Below are positions 9,406-17,371 of a stretch of DNA of 64,000 bases, one piece after another. Below the pieces are notes generated by a model. It was not told where the DNA came from. It did not search any database and saw only the letters and a program-made list of their open reading frames with translations. Source of the stretch: Marinicrinis sediminis (GTDB lineage Bacteria > Bacillota > Bacilli > Paenibacillales > KCTC-33676); the NCBI RefSeq assembly GCF_042685085.1, contig NZ_JBHUMM010000002.1:62001-126000 (forward strand). Reading direction: 5' to 3'. Both the position numbers and the translations under genes were made by a program. Each line of letters begins with the position of its first letter. Positions within the stretch are counted from its first letter, which is position 1.

Positions 9406-9714
9406 ATGGATTACACCTGCATGTGTCCTCGTTACTACTCAGCCATCGATATATTGGGAAAAAAATGGACGTGCCTCATCCTGCGTGTCCTGATGTCGGG
9501 ACCCAAGCGCTTCAAGGAAATCAAGGAACAGATTCCGGAGATGAGTGACCGCATCCTGACCGAACGAATGAAAGAGCTCGAACAACTGGATATTGTCGTC
9601 CGTAACGTATACCCGGAAACCCCGGTTCGCATTGAATATCAACTGACCGCAAAAGGACGTGCGTTGAAGGACGTCGTGCAATCCATCCAGCAATGGGCGG
9701 AAGCGTGGACGTAA
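9406..9714 (+). CDS. HxlR-family transcriptional regulator
   Basis: This 102-residue winged-helix protein has all family hallmarks: the N-terminal CPRYYSAIDILGKKWT segment with Cys6 and Cys8, the recognition region RFKEIKEQIPEMSDRILTERMKELE, and the wing VEYQLTAKGRAL-like end. Proteins of this family often sense aldehydes, thiol-reactive compounds or redox state through the N-terminal Cys. A GGAGG-like site precedes ATG 9406. The next gene, a membrane protein, starts 12 bp after the stop, so the pair is likely one transcript and the membrane protein may be its regulated partner. Confidence 0.9.
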   Translation: MDYTCMCPRYYSAIDILGKKWTCLILRVLMSGPKRFKEIKEQIPEMSDRILTERMKELEQLDIVVRNVYPETPVRIEYQLTAKGRALKDVVQSIQQWAEAWT

Positions 9715-9726
9715 AGGAGGCAGCCA

Positions 9727-10194
9727 ATGGACAGACGATCATGGCTCGTTCAGATTCTGACAGTCGGTACGATCAGCGGACTGCTTTTGGGCAGTGTACT
9801 GTACATCGCGCAGAGACTATCAGGCGATTCGGTCTTCACCTTGCTGATGAATGTGGATTATATACCCGTTCTGCGTCAAACCGTAGGCATTCTGTGGATC
9901 GAATGGGTGCTTCATCTCATCGTCTCTGTCGTACTGACAGGCGTCATATGGACGCTCTATCCTCGTCTGTTCCGGTCGATGCAGGTCGCCAAAGCGTGGA
10001 TAGTCGGTACGGCAATGGTCATTGGCCTTCTGCTGTTCCCGTCCACCGTGCTGTCTGATCGCACCCCTGCCATTCAAGATGCATCTGCCTGGTTTTGGTG
10101 GATGCTCGCCCACTTCATCTATGGGCTTGTCCTGATGCAATTCTATCAAATCTATCAAACACATCAACAAGCGAAATCGAAAGAACCCGCCTGA
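9727..10194 (+). CDS. four-helix integral membrane protein
   Basis: This 155-residue protein has four predicted membrane helices: about residues 8-28 (ILTVGTISGLLLGSVLYIA), 55-77 (ILWIEWVLHLIVSVVLTGVI), 90-107 (AWIVGTAMVIGLLLFP) and 123-143 (FWWMLAHFIYGLVLMQFY). AAAGGAGG lies 5 nt before ATG 9727. It is translationally close to the HxlR regulator and probably cotranscribed. The family was not recognised, and a role in a stress response controlled by HxlR is an inference from position only. Confidence 0.7.
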   Translation: MDRRSWLVQILTVGTISGLLLGSVLYIAQRLSGDSVFTLLMNVDYIPVLRQTVGILWIEWVLHLIVSVVLTGVIWTLYPRLFRSMQVAKAWIVGTAMVIGLLLFPSTVLSDRTPAIQDASAWFWWMLAHFIYGLVLMQFYQIYQTHQQAKSKEPA

Positions 10195-10224
10195 GATTCT
10201 TTTCTCTGAGCGGGTTCTTGTTTG
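10181..10224. terminator. bidirectional terminator
   Basis: AGAACCCGC (10182-10190) pairs with GCGGGTTCT (10210-10218), with additional pairing inside. The stem includes the stop codon of the membrane protein gene. It serves that gene and the convergent aldo/keto reductase gene. Confidence 0.8.
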
Positions 10225-10238
10225 TGGGGGCCGATCGA

Positions 10239-11252
10239 TTACAGCGTGCTTGCCGTTTCCTGAATGACCCGCTGCATCGGCAACTGATAGGGACATTTCG
10301 GCTCGCACAATGGCTGCTCTTTGCAAGGATCATAATCTGCACACGAAGTCAGCTTTTCTTTATGTTTCTCGTAAAAGGCCTCCCCTTTTGGCAACAGGCC
10401 AAACTTGCTGCGAATCACACTGGAAATCATCACATCCGGAATGGATATTTCCAATGGACAACTGCAATAATTGCAGCGTCTGCAATCATGACTGCCCATG
10501 TCAGCAGCCAACTGCGCCAGCTCCTGTTGTTCCTGAGGCTCTATCACCGCCTCCAGCGCCCTCAGATTCTCGTCTACCTCCTGCACGGATACCATGCCGG
10601 AAATAAGCGTATGAATATCCTGACTGACCGGATAGCGCAGCGCCTTGTCAACAGGTTGAACAAACCCGCCCGATAAAGGCTTCATCGCGGTTTTTCCCAT
10701 GTTCCACCGATTAGCCGACGGAATCAAATCATCCGCCGCAAAAGGCTGGGGCAGACTCAAATGAAAAAGCACCTGATCAAAATCCCCTTTGTCGATCCAC
10801 TTTGCCAGCATCTCTGGCCGGTGTCCCGTCAATCCAATATAGCGAATTTTACCCTGTGCCTTCAGCTCCATCGCCGCTCTGTATGCACCATCTTCACTCA
10901 TAATCTCTTTCATTTCAGCCGGATAATTCACATAATGAATTTGCAGCAGATCCACATAGTCGGTCTGCAAACGACTCAGGCTGCGCTCTATTTCTTCCTT
11001 CGCGCCCTCGTAGTCCCGCTTCGCGGTCTTGGTAGCCAGGAAATATTCCGATCTGCGATGCGAAATGCAAGCGCCAATAATCTCTTCACTATTTTTATAG
11101 GCAGCAGCTGTATCGATATAGTTAATTCCTTGATCTAACGCATAATTCAACGTTTCTCTTGCCTGTTCCAGTGGCACGCCGGGCAGGTTCATCGCACCAA
11201 AACCGAGCGCGGACACCTTGTATCCCGTCTTGCCAAATACGCGATATTCCAT
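10239..11252 (-). CDS. aldo/keto reductase with C-terminal iron-sulfur-like Cys clusters
   Basis: This 337-residue protein carries the aldo/keto reductase barrel with catalytic tetrad Asp47, Tyr52, Lys75 and His106. The C-terminus adds a ferredoxin-like Cys pattern: Cys257, 260, 263 and 265 (CRRCNYCSCP), then Cys304, 310, 316 and 320 ending in CP. This architecture is typical of 'predicted oxidoreductases of the aldo/keto reductase family' that may bind 4Fe-4S clusters. ATG 11252 is preferred because GGAGGA lies about 8 nt upstream. The longer frame would add 30 unrelated residues. It stands alone, and the substrate is unknown. Confidence 0.87.
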   Translation of the reverse strand: MEYRVFGKTGYKVSALGFGAMNLPGVPLEQARETLNYALDQGINYIDTAAAYKNSEEIIGACISHRRSEYFLATKTAKRDYEGAKEEIERSLSRLQTDYVDLLQIHYVNYPAEMKEIMSEDGAYRAAMELKAQGKIRYIGLTGHRPEMLAKWIDKGDFDQVLFHLSLPQPFAADDLIPSANRWNMGKTAMKPLSGGFVQPVDKALRYPVSQDIHTLISGMVSVQEVDENLRALEAVIEPQEQQELAQLAADMGSHDCRRCNYCSCPLEISIPDVMISSVIRSKFGLLPKGEAFYEKHKEKLTSCADYDPCKEQPLCEPKCPYQLPMQRVIQETASTL

Positions 11253-11382
11253 GACTGTATCCTCCTTCTCCCGTTTCGTGTCCATTTTATCACAGAACCG
11301 GACCCATGCGCGCATACATTCGGACTGGATTGGAAAAAACAAGAACAGACGACGTTACCCACAGGAAAAGGAGCGAACAGAA

Positions 11383-12567
11383 ATGAAGGCGAGACGGGCG
11401 AATATTCTGGTTCTGACCGGAGATTGGGGAGATGGACATACCCAGGCTGCTCAGGCACTTCAGCAAACCGCAACCGCTTCCTTTTCCCATCATGCCCAGG
11501 TGCAAATCGTGGACATCCTCCAGCTTTTTTCCCCCAGACTGCATGCCCTTTGCAAAACCTTGTTCCTGCGTCTGATCCGAACCTGTCCCCGCCTCTATAC
11601 CTTTTTGTATGAACGAACCCGAAACGAAAGCCGCTGGAGTCGAATATTTGAACCCTTCTCCCTGATGTCCTCCCACAAAATCAAAGATCTCATAGATGCC
11701 CTCGAGCCCGATCTGATCGTCTGTACCTTCCCCCTCGCCGCCGCAACGGTCTCACGACTAAAGCAGAATCAACTGATCGATCAGCCCGTTTTCACCATCA
11801 TCACCGATCATACCTGTCACACCTACTGGCTGCATGCCTGCACCGACCATTACATCGTGGCATCGACCGATATTCGTTCAGACATGATTCGGTCCGGCCT
11901 CGAGCCTCGGCAGATTACGGCCGCCGGCATTCCTGTGAAGCCTTCCTTTCTGCAACAATATGACCGCATGGAACTGGCACGCAAGCACGCCTGTCAGCCT
12001 GAACGGACGACCCTGCTCTGGATGGGCGGCGGTTACGGCATGATGGGTGATGATATGCTTGCACTAATCGGGCAGATCATCCGGGAGTACGATGTGCAGA
12101 TCATTATCGTATGCGGGCGTAATCAGAAGCTGTGGAAGCAATGCCGCAAGCGGTTTCACCATCAGCCTGCCATCACTTGTACAGGGTATGTCGAACATAT
12201 TCATGAGTTGATGGCCATTTCCGATTTTATTATCACCAAGGCCGGTGGACTGACGACCGCTGAAGCGATGTCCCAGACGCTCCCGATGGTGCTGTATCGA
12301 CCGCTGCCGGGGCAAGAAGAGGAGAACGCCCACTATTTTGTAGAACGGGGCTGTGCATGGCTCTCCAGACATCCTGAACAATTGCTGCGGCAAATTGAAA
12401 TCCTCATTCAATCTCCTTCCGCACGTGCGGCCATCCGGGCCAATATTCGCTTGCTTCACAATCAAAAAGCCGCCTTTACCGCACTCCAGACCATGCTGAA
12501 TGTGCATGTCCAGGCCAGGCAAACCGATGAAACAGCCCACCCCACATCCCTGCTCCTCACCCCTTGA
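11383..12567 (+). CDS. MGDG synthase-like / GT28 glycosyltransferase
   Basis: This 394-residue protein has the MGDG-synthase N-terminal motif (GDWGDGHTQAAQAL, GDGH at residues 16-19). The GT28 C-terminal donor site follows, with GGGYGMMGDDM, TKAGGLTTAEAMS and PLPGQEEENAHYF. Relatives transfer a sugar from UDP-sugar to diacylglycerol or similar lipid acceptors at the membrane face. It lies directly upstream of, and in the same direction as, the carotenoid operon, 100 bp before it. It could therefore glycosylate a carotenoid or make glycolipids in which the pigment dissolves. That is inference. ATG 11383 has AAAGGAG about 10 nt upstream, and the longer upstream frame lacks support. Confidence 0.85.
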   Translation: MKARRANILVLTGDWGDGHTQAAQALQQTATASFSHHAQVQIVDILQLFSPRLHALCKTLFLRLIRTCPRLYTFLYERTRNESRWSRIFEPFSLMSSHKIKDLIDALEPDLIVCTFPLAAATVSRLKQNQLIDQPVFTIITDHTCHTYWLHACTDHYIVASTDIRSDMIRSGLEPRQITAAGIPVKPSFLQQYDRMELARKHACQPERTTLLWMGGGYGMMGDDMLALIGQIIREYDVQIIIVCGRNQKLWKQCRKRFHHQPAITCTGYVEHIHELMAISDFIITKAGGLTTAEAMSQTLPMVLYRPLPGQEEENAHYFVERGCAWLSRHPEQLLRQIEILIQSPSARAAIRANIRLLHNQKAAFTALQTMLNVHVQARQTDETAHPTSLLLTP

Positions 12568-12600
12568 CGCGATTTCCACAAATATTCACCGTTTTTTCTG

Positions 12601-12644
12601 TTGTACAATCCTTGTACAAAAGTTATAATTTAATTATACAAACT
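12601..12644 (+). promoter_or_regulatory. crt operon promoter overlapped by four 11-bp repeats
   Basis: Four blocks start at 12601, 12612, 12623 and 12634, exactly 11 bp apart: TTGTACAA, TTGTACAA, TTATAATT and TTATACAA. Blocks 1, 2 and 4 match the nTnnTACAn pattern reported for CarH-type B12 photoreceptor operators. Block 3 coincides with a consensus -10 TATAAT (12624-12629). TTGTAC at 12601 would be a weak -35 at 17-bp spacing. A tetrameric regulator bound here would block RNA polymerase. Confidence 0.65.
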
Positions 12645-12667
12645 GGAAAAAGGGGTGAATTCCTCTC

Positions 12668-12721
12668 ATGTCTACGAAGTCAACGGAGTCTACGATGTCT
12701 ACGAAGTCAACGGAGTCAAAG
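12668..12721 (+). repeat. 27-bp tandem repeat including the start codon
   Basis: Two 27-bp units (12668-12694 and 12695-12721) are identical over their first 23 bases. Both begin with ATG and encode MSTKSTEST / MSTKSTESK. More degenerate related sequence continues to about 12796. Unit loss or gain would stay in frame. Confidence 0.85.
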
Positions 12722-14299
12722 AAGTCAATGAAGTCTACAGAGTCCATGAGCGCTGCGAAATCAAAGCAAGCAACGAAGTCAACGAAGTCCACGCCAAAAA
12801 AAGCCGTCATTATCGGCGCAGGCCCGGGCGGACTTGCCGCAGGGATGCTGCTCTCTGCTCAGCAATATGAGGTGCATGTCTATGAAAAGCAACCGTTCCT
12901 CGGAGGCCGAACCTCCAGAATGGAATTGGGAGAGTATGCGTTCGATCTCGGTCCTACCTTTTTGATGATGCCGCATTTGCTGGAAGAATTGTTTACCCTG
13001 GCTGGTCGTCAGCTCGAAGATTATGTGAAATGGCTGCCGTTAGATCCGCTTTATACATTAAAATTCGGCGAAATGTCTTTTTCTCCCACATTAGACCGGG
13101 AAGAAATGGTAGACTTAATCGAAGACCTTTTTCCGGGAAATGGAAAAGGCTATCTGTCCTTTATGAAGAACGAAGGAAAGAAATATGATCGCGTAGAGAA
13201 GCTGCTTCAGCAACCTTTTACCTCTATCACCGACTATGTGAACCTGAATGTGTTCAAGGCTTTGCCACGCCTGCATGCGTGGGACACCGTCTATCAGCGT
13301 CTGTCTTCCTATTTCTCGGATGAGAGACTCATTCATGCCTTTACCTTTCAAGCGAAATATCTAGGCATGTCCCCCTGGGAATGTCCGGGAACCTTCACCA
13401 TTCTGTCTTATCTCGAACATCGCTATGGACTGATGCATCCGATCGGCGGGGTGAATCAGATTTGCAAGGCGATGGCCTCCGTCATCGAGGAAAATGGCGG
13501 CACTGTCCATTTGGCTGAAGGAGTCAAGCAGGTCAAGGTGACGAACGGAAAAGCCACGGGGCTGATTCTGGAGTCAGGGGAAGAAACAGAAGCGGATCAT
13601 GTCGTGATCAATGCCGATTTCGGCACAGCCATGACCCAGCTGTTTGCGCCTGGTGTTATCCGAAAGTACACCCCGGAAAAACTGGAACAGAAAAAATGGT
13701 CCTGCTCTACCTTCATGCTCTACCTCGGTGTCAATCGAGAGATTGAGATGAACCATCACACCATCCTGTTCTCTTCCGACTACAAAAAGAATGTGGATGA
13801 AATCGTCCGCACACAGACCCTGTCCGACGATCCTTCCATCTATGTACACAATCCGTCGCGACTGGACCCTACGCTGGCTCCGAAAGGGAAGTCCTCCCTC
13901 TATGTGCTGATGCCGTGTCCGAATCTCGATGGAAACATCGATTGGGAGCAGCAAAAGGAAGCGGTTCGTGAACAGGTGTTGAATCGACTGGAGCAGGAAC
14001 CGGAGCTTCGAAATCTCAGACAGGATATTGAGGTTGAGAAAATGTTGACACCGCTCGATTGGCAGCAAGACATCTTTGTATATAAGGGAGCAACCTTCAA
14101 CATGGCACACACGCTGGATCAAATGATGTATCTTCGTCCGAGAAACCAGTTCGAGGAAGTCGAGAATTGCTGGCTGGTCGGCGGAGGCACGCATCCGGGA
14201 AGCGGTCTTCCTACCATCATGGAATCCGCCAAGATCAGCACGGATCTCATTCAGAAGCAAGATCAGCGTAAAAGCCGTTTCCTGGGGGTGAGCGGATGA
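12668..14299 (+). CDS. CrtI/CrtN-family carotenoid desaturase with repetitive N-terminal extension
   Basis: This 543-residue FAD-dependent phytoene/diapophytoene desaturase-family enzyme has its dinucleotide-binding motif (AVIIGAGPGGLAAG) at residues 46-59. The family C-terminal signature GGGTHPGSGLPTI follows, and KGATFNMAHTLDQ lies before it. The usual start would be close to the FAD motif. Here about 44 residues of Ser/Thr/Lys/Glu repeat (STKSTES units) precede it, encoded by tandem DNA repeats of 27 bp. AAGGGGTGA about 9 nt before ATG 12668 supports the long form. It is the first gene of the overlapping crt operon and probably desaturates the synthase product. C30 versus C40 substrate cannot be told. 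Confidence 0.87.
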   Translation: MSTKSTESTMSTKSTESKKSMKSTESMSAAKSKQATKSTKSTPKKAVIIGAGPGGLAAGMLLSAQQYEVHVYEKQPFLGGRTSRMELGEYAFDLGPTFLMMPHLLEELFTLAGRQLEDYVKWLPLDPLYTLKFGEMSFSPTLDREEMVDLIEDLFPGNGKGYLSFMKNEGKKYDRVEKLLQQPFTSITDYVNLNVFKALPRLHAWDTVYQRLSSYFSDERLIHAFTFQAKYLGMSPWECPGTFTILSYLEHRYGLMHPIGGVNQICKAMASVIEENGGTVHLAEGVKQVKVTNGKATGLILESGEETEADHVVINADFGTAMTQLFAPGVIRKYTPEKLEQKKWSCSTFMLYLGVNREIEMNHHTILFSSDYKKNVDEIVRTQTLSDDPSIYVHNPSRLDPTLAPKGKSSLYVLMPCPNLDGNIDWEQQKEAVREQVLNRLEQEPELRNLRQDIEVEKMLTPLDWQQDIFVYKGATFNMAHTLDQMMYLRPRNQFEEVENCWLVGGGTHPGSGLPTIMESAKISTDLIQKQDQRKSRFLGVSG

Positions 14300-15789
14300 G
14301 TCAGGTAGGGATTATCGGCACGGGCATCGGCGGTCTGACAACGGCCCTGCTGCTAAGCAAGAAAGGCATCTCGGTTACGATGTACGAGCAGCATGCCTCA
14401 GCAGGAGGCCGATTGGCATTTGAAGAGCATGCAGGCTACCGCATTGACCAAGGGCCGACCATTGTATTGCTGCCGAATATGTTACGGGAGATTCTCGAGG
14501 CTGGCGGGTTCCCCTCCGAGAAATTGGAACTTCTCAGTTGTGACCCGATGTACAAAATCCATTATGGTGACGGAACCGTGCTTCACAAATACAATGAGCT
14601 ATCGCAACAAATTCGTGAGCTAGAGCGTTTGTTTCCTGATGAGGTAGACGGTTTTCTCGCTTACCTCAAAGACATGCACGTCCGCTTCAACATGGGTAAG
14701 AAAGCCTTTCTCGACAAGCCGTTTCTGAAGCAGCGAGATTTTTGGAACTTGTCCAATCTGTTGAAGCTCTGGAAGCTGAAAGCGTACAAGGACACCCGTT
14801 CCTTTGCCGCTGAATATTTTACCGATCACAGACTGATTGATGCCTTTTCCTTGCAAACCCTGTACATTGGCGGAGACCCCTATCGTTCACCAGCCCTGTA
14901 TTCCCTCATTCCGTACAGTGAATATGCACACGGAATCTGGTATGTAAAGGGCGGATATGCATCGCTCGTTCCGAAACTTATAGAAGAGCTGGAATCCAGG
15001 GGCGTCACGATTGAATACAACACCAAAGTGACAAAGTTGCATGTAGAAGGAAAGCACTGCAAGGGCTTTTGGAGTGAGAATCGATATGTCGAGCATGATA
15101 CGATCGTGTTCAATGGCGATTTTCCTGGAATCAGCGAGTTGCTGCCTAAGGAACTGGCTGCGGCCAAACCGCCCAAGCCATACCGGCCTTCCTCAGGCTG
15201 TGTGCTGATCTATGCAGGCGTGTCCAAACGCTGGCATCATCAGACCCCGCATCAGTTTTTCCTGCCGCCTTCTTTTGAGGGCAATATGGATGATATTTTC
15301 GTCAAGGGCAAGATTCCCGAAGAGCCGTCATTCTATTCCTTCTCGCCGGTGGAACTGGACCCTGAGGCAGCTCCGGAAGGCAAGAGCGTCCTGTATATGC
15401 TTGTTCCGGTTCCAGCCGATCTCGGCATGGACTGGACGAAGGAAGGTCCGCGCATTGCCAGACAAGTGCTTGCGCTTGCCGAAGAGAAAGCATTCCCGGG
15501 CCTCCAGGAAAACCTGGAGTGGATGAAGATTCGGACACCTGCCGATGCTTCAGCTGACGGTTGCTATGCCGGAGGGAGCTTTGGCATTGCGCCAACCTTG
15601 ACACAGTCCGGAGTGTTTCGACCGCAGATTGTGCCGTTTGACGTGAAAGGCCTTTACAGTGTAGGCGCCTCGATCCATCCAGGAGGAGGCATCCCAATTG
15701 TGATGCAGGGAGCGAGTTTGCTAGTCGATCACTTAATGAAGGAGTGGAACGAATGGAAGCCATCTTTGAACAATGCGAGCAATTTATAA
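14296..15789 (+). CDS. CrtI/CrtN-family carotenoid oxidoreductase (second paralogue)
   Basis: This 497-residue FAD-dependent amine-oxidase-fold protein has GxGxxG at residues 8-13 (GTGIGG), the substrate-region motif DQGPTIVLLPNMLREIL, and the C-terminal GASIHPGGGIPIVMQG FAD/pigment signature. The start codon overlaps the previous stop as ATGA, implying translational coupling. In related Firmicutes clusters, CrtN paralogues split desaturation, terminal-methyl oxidation and aldehyde oxidation among themselves. Which step this copy performs is not decided by sequence alone. The next gene begins 37 bp inside its 3' end. Confidence 0.87.
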   Translation: MSQVGIIGTGIGGLTTALLLSKKGISVTMYEQHASAGGRLAFEEHAGYRIDQGPTIVLLPNMLREILEAGGFPSEKLELLSCDPMYKIHYGDGTVLHKYNELSQQIRELERLFPDEVDGFLAYLKDMHVRFNMGKKAFLDKPFLKQRDFWNLSNLLKLWKLKAYKDTRSFAAEYFTDHRLIDAFSLQTLYIGGDPYRSPALYSLIPYSEYAHGIWYVKGGYASLVPKLIEELESRGVTIEYNTKVTKLHVEGKHCKGFWSENRYVEHDTIVFNGDFPGISELLPKELAAAKPPKPYRPSSGCVLIYAGVSKRWHHQTPHQFFLPPSFEGNMDDIFVKGKIPEEPSFYSFSPVELDPEAAPEGKSVLYMLVPVPADLGMDWTKEGPRIARQVLALAEEKAFPGLQENLEWMKIRTPADASADGCYAGGSFGIAPTLTQSGVFRPQIVPFDVKGLYSVGASIHPGGGIPIVMQGASLLVDHLMKEWNEWKPSLNNASNL

Positions 15790-16631
15790 AGCGCGGATCG
15801 TCTACTTTTCATCGAGCCTTCAGCTTTTTGCCAGAAACCCAGAAGAATGCGGTCTATGTGATCTATGCTTTTTGCCGGCTCATTGACGACGCGGTCGATG
15901 AGCCCGAGACATCCCCGTTTACGCTGGAGCAACTGGAACGCGGCCTGGATCACTTGCAGGATACGAAGGGACATTTCATATGGCCTGCCCTGCGCTGGCT
16001 GTTCCAGACCTTCCCGCGAGCTGAGAGAGCGCCCTTTTACCGTCAGATGAAGGGACAACGTATGGACTATGTCAAAACGCACTATGATACAATCGAGGAG
16101 CTGGAAGAATACTGCTACCTCGTGGCAGGTACCGTCGGTGAAATGCTTATGCCCGTTTTGCATCAGCAACCCCATCAAGCCGATATCGAAGCCGGTATAG
16201 CGCTTGGCAAAGCGATGCAGATTACCAATATTATCCGTGACGTGGGCGAGGACATGGCGAGGGGCCGAAGATATATCCCGCTTCAACTGATGCAGGAGCA
16301 CGGCTATACGGAAGCAGACTTGCAGAGCAAGACGATCAACGAATCCTTTACTGCGACCATCGAGTCTCTGATGCAGCTTTCCAATGACTGGCTGGCGCAA
16401 GGATTGAGCAGGCTTCATACGTATCCGGGACAAAGCGCCTTCTGTGTGGAATTGGCGGCCCGCTACTACCAGGCCATTCTGGATGTCGTTCAGGACAACC
16501 GATATGATGTTTTCCATAAGAGAGCCGTCGTTGGCAAGGCCAGAAAGATGCTGATGCTGCACAGCATCCGTAAAAAGTACCAGCATCAAAACAAACTGGA
16601 CGGGATGAAGGAGCTGGCTTCCAGCTCATGA
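15753..16631 (+). CDS. phytoene/dehydrosqualene synthase (CrtB/CrtM family)
   Basis: This 292-residue all-alpha prenyl synthase condenses two prenyl diphosphates head-to-head, the committed step of carotenoid synthesis. Both Asp-rich Mg-diphosphate motifs are present: DDAVD at residues 45-49 and DVGED at 163-167 within NIIRDVGEDMARGRRYIP. ATG 15753 is preferred over GTG 15744 because AAGGAG ends 8 nt before it and overlaps the GTG. The gene starts 37 bp inside the preceding desaturase and its stop overlaps the next start (ATGA). Whether it uses farnesyl or geranylgeranyl diphosphate needs a biochemical or phylogenetic test. Confidence 0.92.
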   Translation: MEAIFEQCEQFIKRGSSTFHRAFSFLPETQKNAVYVIYAFCRLIDDAVDEPETSPFTLEQLERGLDHLQDTKGHFIWPALRWLFQTFPRAERAPFYRQMKGQRMDYVKTHYDTIEELEEYCYLVAGTVGEMLMPVLHQQPHQADIEAGIALGKAMQITNIIRDVGEDMARGRRYIPLQLMQEHGYTEADLQSKTINESFTATIESLMQLSNDWLAQGLSRLHTYPGQSAFCVELAARYYQAILDVVQDNRYDVFHKRAVVGKARKMLMLHSIRKKYQHQNKLDGMKELASSS

Positions 16632-17371
16632 TCAGCAAGCTGTACTGGTTTTGGTATCTCGTTGGCCTTTTGCTGATGAGCTTTTACCATGTTCCCTCGT
16701 TCCTCTCTTTTTCCAACGGACTCTTTTTAATCTTTCTGACCTTGCATGTCTTGACGCAATACCATAAACGAATCGCCAGGGAACAGCGCACAGCTTTGTA
16801 TACGACGTCCCTTGTCATTTTTCTGTCCACCTTCCTGCTGGAATGGATCGGTACCGAAACCGGGTTTCCCTTTGGCGATTATCACTATACATCCGTCTTG
16901 GGACTCTCCTTGTTCGGGGTACCGCTGGCTATCGCATGCGCCTGGATTGCGATCCTGCTGATGGCACGATCCTTTACCCCAATTGCCTGGTCTCGTCCCA
17001 AGCGTGCGGCCATCGCCGCGCTATATGCCGTTGCGCTTGATCTAGTCCTTGATCCTGCCGCTCATGCGATGCAATTTTGGCAGTGGGCACCGGATCAGTG
17101 GGCGATGTATGACGTTCCCTTTCAAAATTTCGCTGCTTGGTATGTGACGGCGTTTGTGCTGCTGCTCTTACTCCCGATCCCCGATTGGAAAGATTCTCCT
17201 ACACCACTCGTACGCACCTATCAGGGCCTGCTTATCATGTTCGGCGTACTGTGTGCCAAGCATGGCATGCCTTTGCTTCTGCTCGCTGCTGCCGGCTGGA
17301 TCGCCATCGTCGAGTGGAGAGAGAAATGGAGGGGATCACATGCTCACCGCAAACAAACAAAAGTGGTTTGA
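16628..17371 (+). CDS. CruF-like (DUF422) carotenoid biosynthesis membrane protein
   Basis: This 247-residue protein has about seven hydrophobic helices and the DUF422 signature residues ETGFPFGDYHY, LDLVLDPAAHAMQFWQW and PFQNFAAWYVTAF. Characterised relatives (CruF of cyanobacteria and haloarchaea) add water across the terminal double bond of acyclic carotenoids, giving a tertiary hydroxyl that can then be glycosylated. Its place between the synthase and the acyltransferase/glycosyltransferase genes fits that role. It starts with an ATGA overlap. Its activity on C30 chains, if that is the substrate, would be an inference. Confidence 0.85.
   Translation: MISKLYWFWYLVGLLLMSFYHVPSFLSFSNGLFLIFLTLHVLTQYHKRIAREQRTALYTTSLVIFLSTFLLEWIGTETGFPFGDYHYTSVLGLSLFGVPLAIACAWIAILLMARSFTPIAWSRPKRAAIAALYAVALDLVLDPAAHAMQFWQWAPDQWAMYDVPFQNFAAWYVTAFVLLLLLPIPDWKDSPTPLVRTYQGLLIMFGVLCAKHGMPLLLLAAAGWIAIVEWREKWRGSHAHRKQTKVV

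Noticed and set aside
16628..17371. Lycopene cyclase in place of the CruF-like protein
   Set aside because: The DUF422 signature residues and helix pattern fit CruF, and no CrtY or CrtYc/Yd cyclase motifs are present.
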